A DNA stretch of 64,000 bases from Bacteroidetes bacterium MedPE-SWsnd-G2 (GTDB taxonomy: Bacteria; Bacteroidota; Bacteroidia; Flavobacteriales; Flavobacteriaceae). The stretch covers positions 62,001-126,000 of the forward strand of contig MPDE01000005.1 of the NCBI GenBank assembly GCA_001874335.1. Direction: 5' to 3'. Each line of letters begins with the position of its first letter. Positions within the stretch are counted from its first letter, which is position 1. Shown here piece after piece: positions 62,264 through 64,000 of this stretch. The notes under the pieces are model-generated. The model was not told the DNA's origin. It was given only the letters and a program-made list of their open reading frames with translations, and did not search any database. The position numbers were made by a program, and so were the translations under genes.

Positions 62264-63238
62264 ATGCAAAATATTTCAGTTTATCAAGACTTATTAAAGA
62301 CCTACTTATCAGAATTTAATTTAGATAATGAGCCTAAAAACTTGTATGAACCTATAGATTATATACTTAGGTTAGGTGGGAAGCGCATGCGTCCAGTTTT
62401 AACACTTATGACCGCCGATATATTTAATTCTAATCCTAAAAATGCTCTGGCAGCTGCCTTAAGTATAGAGGTTTTTCATAATTTTTCTTTGGTGCATGAT
62501 GATATTATGGATGATGCACCATACCGCAGAGGCAAAAGTACCGTTCATGAAAAATGGGATGTAAATACTGGGATATTGTCTGGTGATGCGATGCTAATTT
62601 TGGCGTACCAATTATTTGAAAGATATGAGCCCAATGTGTTTCAAGAATTAGCCAAGTTGTTTAGTAAAACGGCCCTAGAGGTTTGTGAAGGACAACAATA
62701 TGATATCGACTTTGAAACTCGAGATGATGTGACCTTACCAGAGTATATTAAAATGATAACCTATAAAACGGCTGTCCTAGTAGGTGCGGCTATGAAGATG
62801 GGAGCAATAGTGGCAGGAGCTTCGGCAGAGGATCAAGATGCTATTTATGATTTTGGAATGAATTTGGGTATTGCATTTCAGCTTCAAGATGATTTCTTAG
62901 ATGCTTTTGGTGATCCAAAAACTTTTGGGAAACAGGTTGGTGGAGATATCATAGAAAATAAAAAAACATACTTATATCTAAAGGCAATGGAGTATTCTGA
63001 TGCCGAATATCAAACATTGTTAAATCATTTGTTTAGTATAAATCCTGAAGATCCTACAGATAAAATTGAAACGGTAAAACAAGTGTTTGAAACAAGCGGT
63101 GCGTCTAATGCTACCAAAACTGCAATTAAAGCATATACAGATAAAGCCTTTACAGTTTTAGAAACTATGAGTATTTCTGAAGCTCATAAATTAGGATTGA
63201 GGACTTTTGGTACCCAGCTTATGAATAGAACGGTTTAA
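62264..63238 (+). CDS. Polyprenyl diphosphate synthase
   Basis: Elongates allylic diphosphates with IPP to a polyprenyl chain, probably for menaquinone. The 324-residue protein has GGKRMRPVLT (39-48), the first Asp-rich motif DDIMDDAPYRRG (79-90) and the second DDFLDAFGDP near 209-218. Start chosen at ATG 62264; an upstream GTG (62240) would add eight unlikely residues. Its stop overlaps the next gene's start (TAATG). Confidence 0.93.
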   Translation: MQNISVYQDLLKTYLSEFNLDNEPKNLYEPIDYILRLGGKRMRPVLTLMTADIFNSNPKNALAAALSIEVFHNFSLVHDDIMDDAPYRRGKSTVHEKWDVNTGILSGDAMLILAYQLFERYEPNVFQELAKLFSKTALEVCEGQQYDIDFETRDDVTLPEYIKMITYKTAVLVGAAMKMGAIVAGASAEDQDAIYDFGMNLGIAFQLQDDFLDAFGDPKTFGKQVGGDIIENKKTYLYLKAMEYSDAEYQTLLNHLFSINPEDPTDKIETVKQVFETSGASNATKTAIKAYTDKAFTVLETMSISEAHKLGLRTFGTQLMNRTV

Positions 63239-63585
63239 TGAAATCTTTAACAACATTTTCTGAGTTAATTGCCTGTTCTGAAAAGGAACAGTTATACGAT
63301 AAATTAGTATTGCAGCTAAATAAAGATTTTAGATTTGCTAATATCGATTTTGAAGTTTCTACCCAAATTAGTCCTCAAGAATTAAAGCAAGATTTGCTTG
63401 AAGTGATTTACGGCTTAATTCAAACTAAATTTAGTGAATATCTAAATTTACTGTATATTATAGATGTCTCTGAAAAACAAATAAAAGCGCTTAATGGCGA
63501 TGACACCTTAGTATTGGCAGAACAAGTTTCGTTTTTAATATTAAAACGGGAATGGCAAAAAGTATGGTATAGGGCTAAATATTAA
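63238..63585 (+). CDS. Conserved protein of unknown function downstream of the polyprenyl synthase
   Basis: A 115-residue soluble, helix-rich protein with no recognised motif. It overlaps the polyprenyl synthase by 1 bp (TAATG), so coupled translation is expected, and its 3' end overlaps the stop of the converging outer-membrane gene by 4 bp. Function unknown. Confidence 0.75.
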   Translation: MKSLTTFSELIACSEKEQLYDKLVLQLNKDFRFANIDFEVSTQISPQELKQDLLEVIYGLIQTKFSEYLNLLYIIDVSEKQIKALNGDDTLVLAEQVSFLILKREWQKVWYRAKY

Positions 63586-64000
63586 AAGTAGAGTCTAACA
63601 AAAGGCGCCCACGGATTGGCATAAATACTTTTATAATCATCATACAATACATCATATCGCATACCAAAAGTAACATTTGGTGTGCTGTATCCTACTCCCA
63701 AATGTAGTGCAGGATACCAATAGTTTTCATTTTCTAAATTTAATCTGTTGTCAAAATTCCGGCTCACATTTAATTCTTCAAATTCTGCAGATAACTGAAT
63801 CTCTCTAATAGGGTTGAATACAGAAATAATGCTTCCTCCAAAAATCCCTGCGGTGTAATAATCATCATCACTGGTATATGTTCCACTTAGAGCCACACCC
63901 AAAGCAAATTTCTCGTTAAAATCATAAATAGCACTAGGTGCTAAGGTGCCGCTAAAGAAACCATCGCCAAAACTCATACCAATACCGCCTCCAAATCTCA
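63582..64000 (-). CDS. Outer-membrane beta-barrel protein, 5' end outside the window
   Basis: Partial: the frame is open to the right edge (reading RFGGGIGMSFGDG at 64000) and its start is not in the window. The visible 138 residues are the last strands of a barrel (GTLAPSAIYDFNEKFALGVALSGTY, VGYSTPNVTFGMRYDVLYDD, NPWAPFVRLYF). It resembles a flavobacterial family often mislabelled alpha-ketoglutarate decarboxylase. Function unknown. Confidence 0.8.
   Translation of the reverse strand, partial: RFGGGIGMSFGDGFFSGTLAPSAIYDFNEKFALGVALSGTYTSDDDYYTAGIFGGSIISVFNPIREIQLSAEFEELNVSRNFDNRLNLENENYWYPALHLGVGYSTPNVTFGMRYDVLYDDYKSIYANPWAPFVRLYF

Noticed and set aside
1-64000. CRISPR arrays, insertion sequences, prophage or rRNA
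   Set aside because: No regularly spaced identical repeats, transposase or integrase motifs, phage genes or rRNA sequence were found on either strand.

Overview
The window is a 64 kb piece of a low-GC Bacteroidota chromosome, most likely a (probably marine) Flavobacteriaceae. The signs are TANNTTTG-type -7 promoter elements, two secreted proteases ending in type IX secretion (Por) sorting tails, FecI/FecR/FecA-type and other TonB-dependent receptors, a LytS/LytTR two-component pair, DUF3109 and DUF6503 proteins, and a PorT-like barrel. No rRNA, CRISPR array, intact insertion sequence or prophage was seen. There is one tRNA (Leu-CAA).

Layout. 1-6.1 kb: two T9SS metalloproteases (M43 and M12B-like) around a small lipoprotein. 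6.1-8.6 kb: pth, rplY, prs and tRNA-Leu; 120 bp further on, the last 15 nt of the tRNA region are repeated. 9-16 kb: a cell-surface signalling island with an ECF sigma factor, a FecR anti-sigma and a TonB receptor on the minus strand, facing a LytTR-like protein and two Asp-rich repeat lipoproteins on the plus strand. Three near-identical promoters (GGGA, 18-19 nt, TTGTTTTAA) sit before fecR, before the LytTR-like gene and before the lipoproteins; they look like the sigma factor's own regulon. 16-16.7 kb: two gene remnants truncated against each other (an ImmA/IrrE C-terminus and an SRPBCC protein). 16.8-27 kb: secreted peptidases S37 and S15, an M90 peptidase, a SigZ-type sigma factor with a Cys-rich tail next to a vicinal-Cys thioredoxin-fold protein and an ArsP-like permease, and a HupE protein. 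27-33.4 kb: dCMP deaminase, S41 protease, MarC, DUF3109 and a LytS/LytTR pair. 33.4-37.8 kb: a candidate orphan ncRNA, then nrdB and nrdA.

37.8-47.4 kb looks like a phosphate-starvation region. It holds a PiT transporter with a PhoU-like tail, an OprO/P-type porin, a YwqK-like secreted protein, and a beta-helix lipoprotein with a TonB receptor. Four promoters in it carry tandem 7-bp TGTTAAN-like repeats with an 11-bp period, the geometry of PhoB sites. An orphan terminator between the porin and the YwqK-like gene ends a putative minus-strand small RNA; 14 nt of that RNA are perfectly complementary to the porin leader.

47.4-64 kb is mostly housekeeping and export: dgt, a 43-residue membrane peptide, dxs, tadA, a cold-shock protein, a ClC protein lacking the gating glutamate, aspS, a TetR-TolC-MFP-RND efflux operon (the RND pump has two extra membrane segments), a polyprenyl synthase, and a partial outer-membrane protein at the right edge.

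All functional names come from motifs and family resemblance read by eye; no database search was run.
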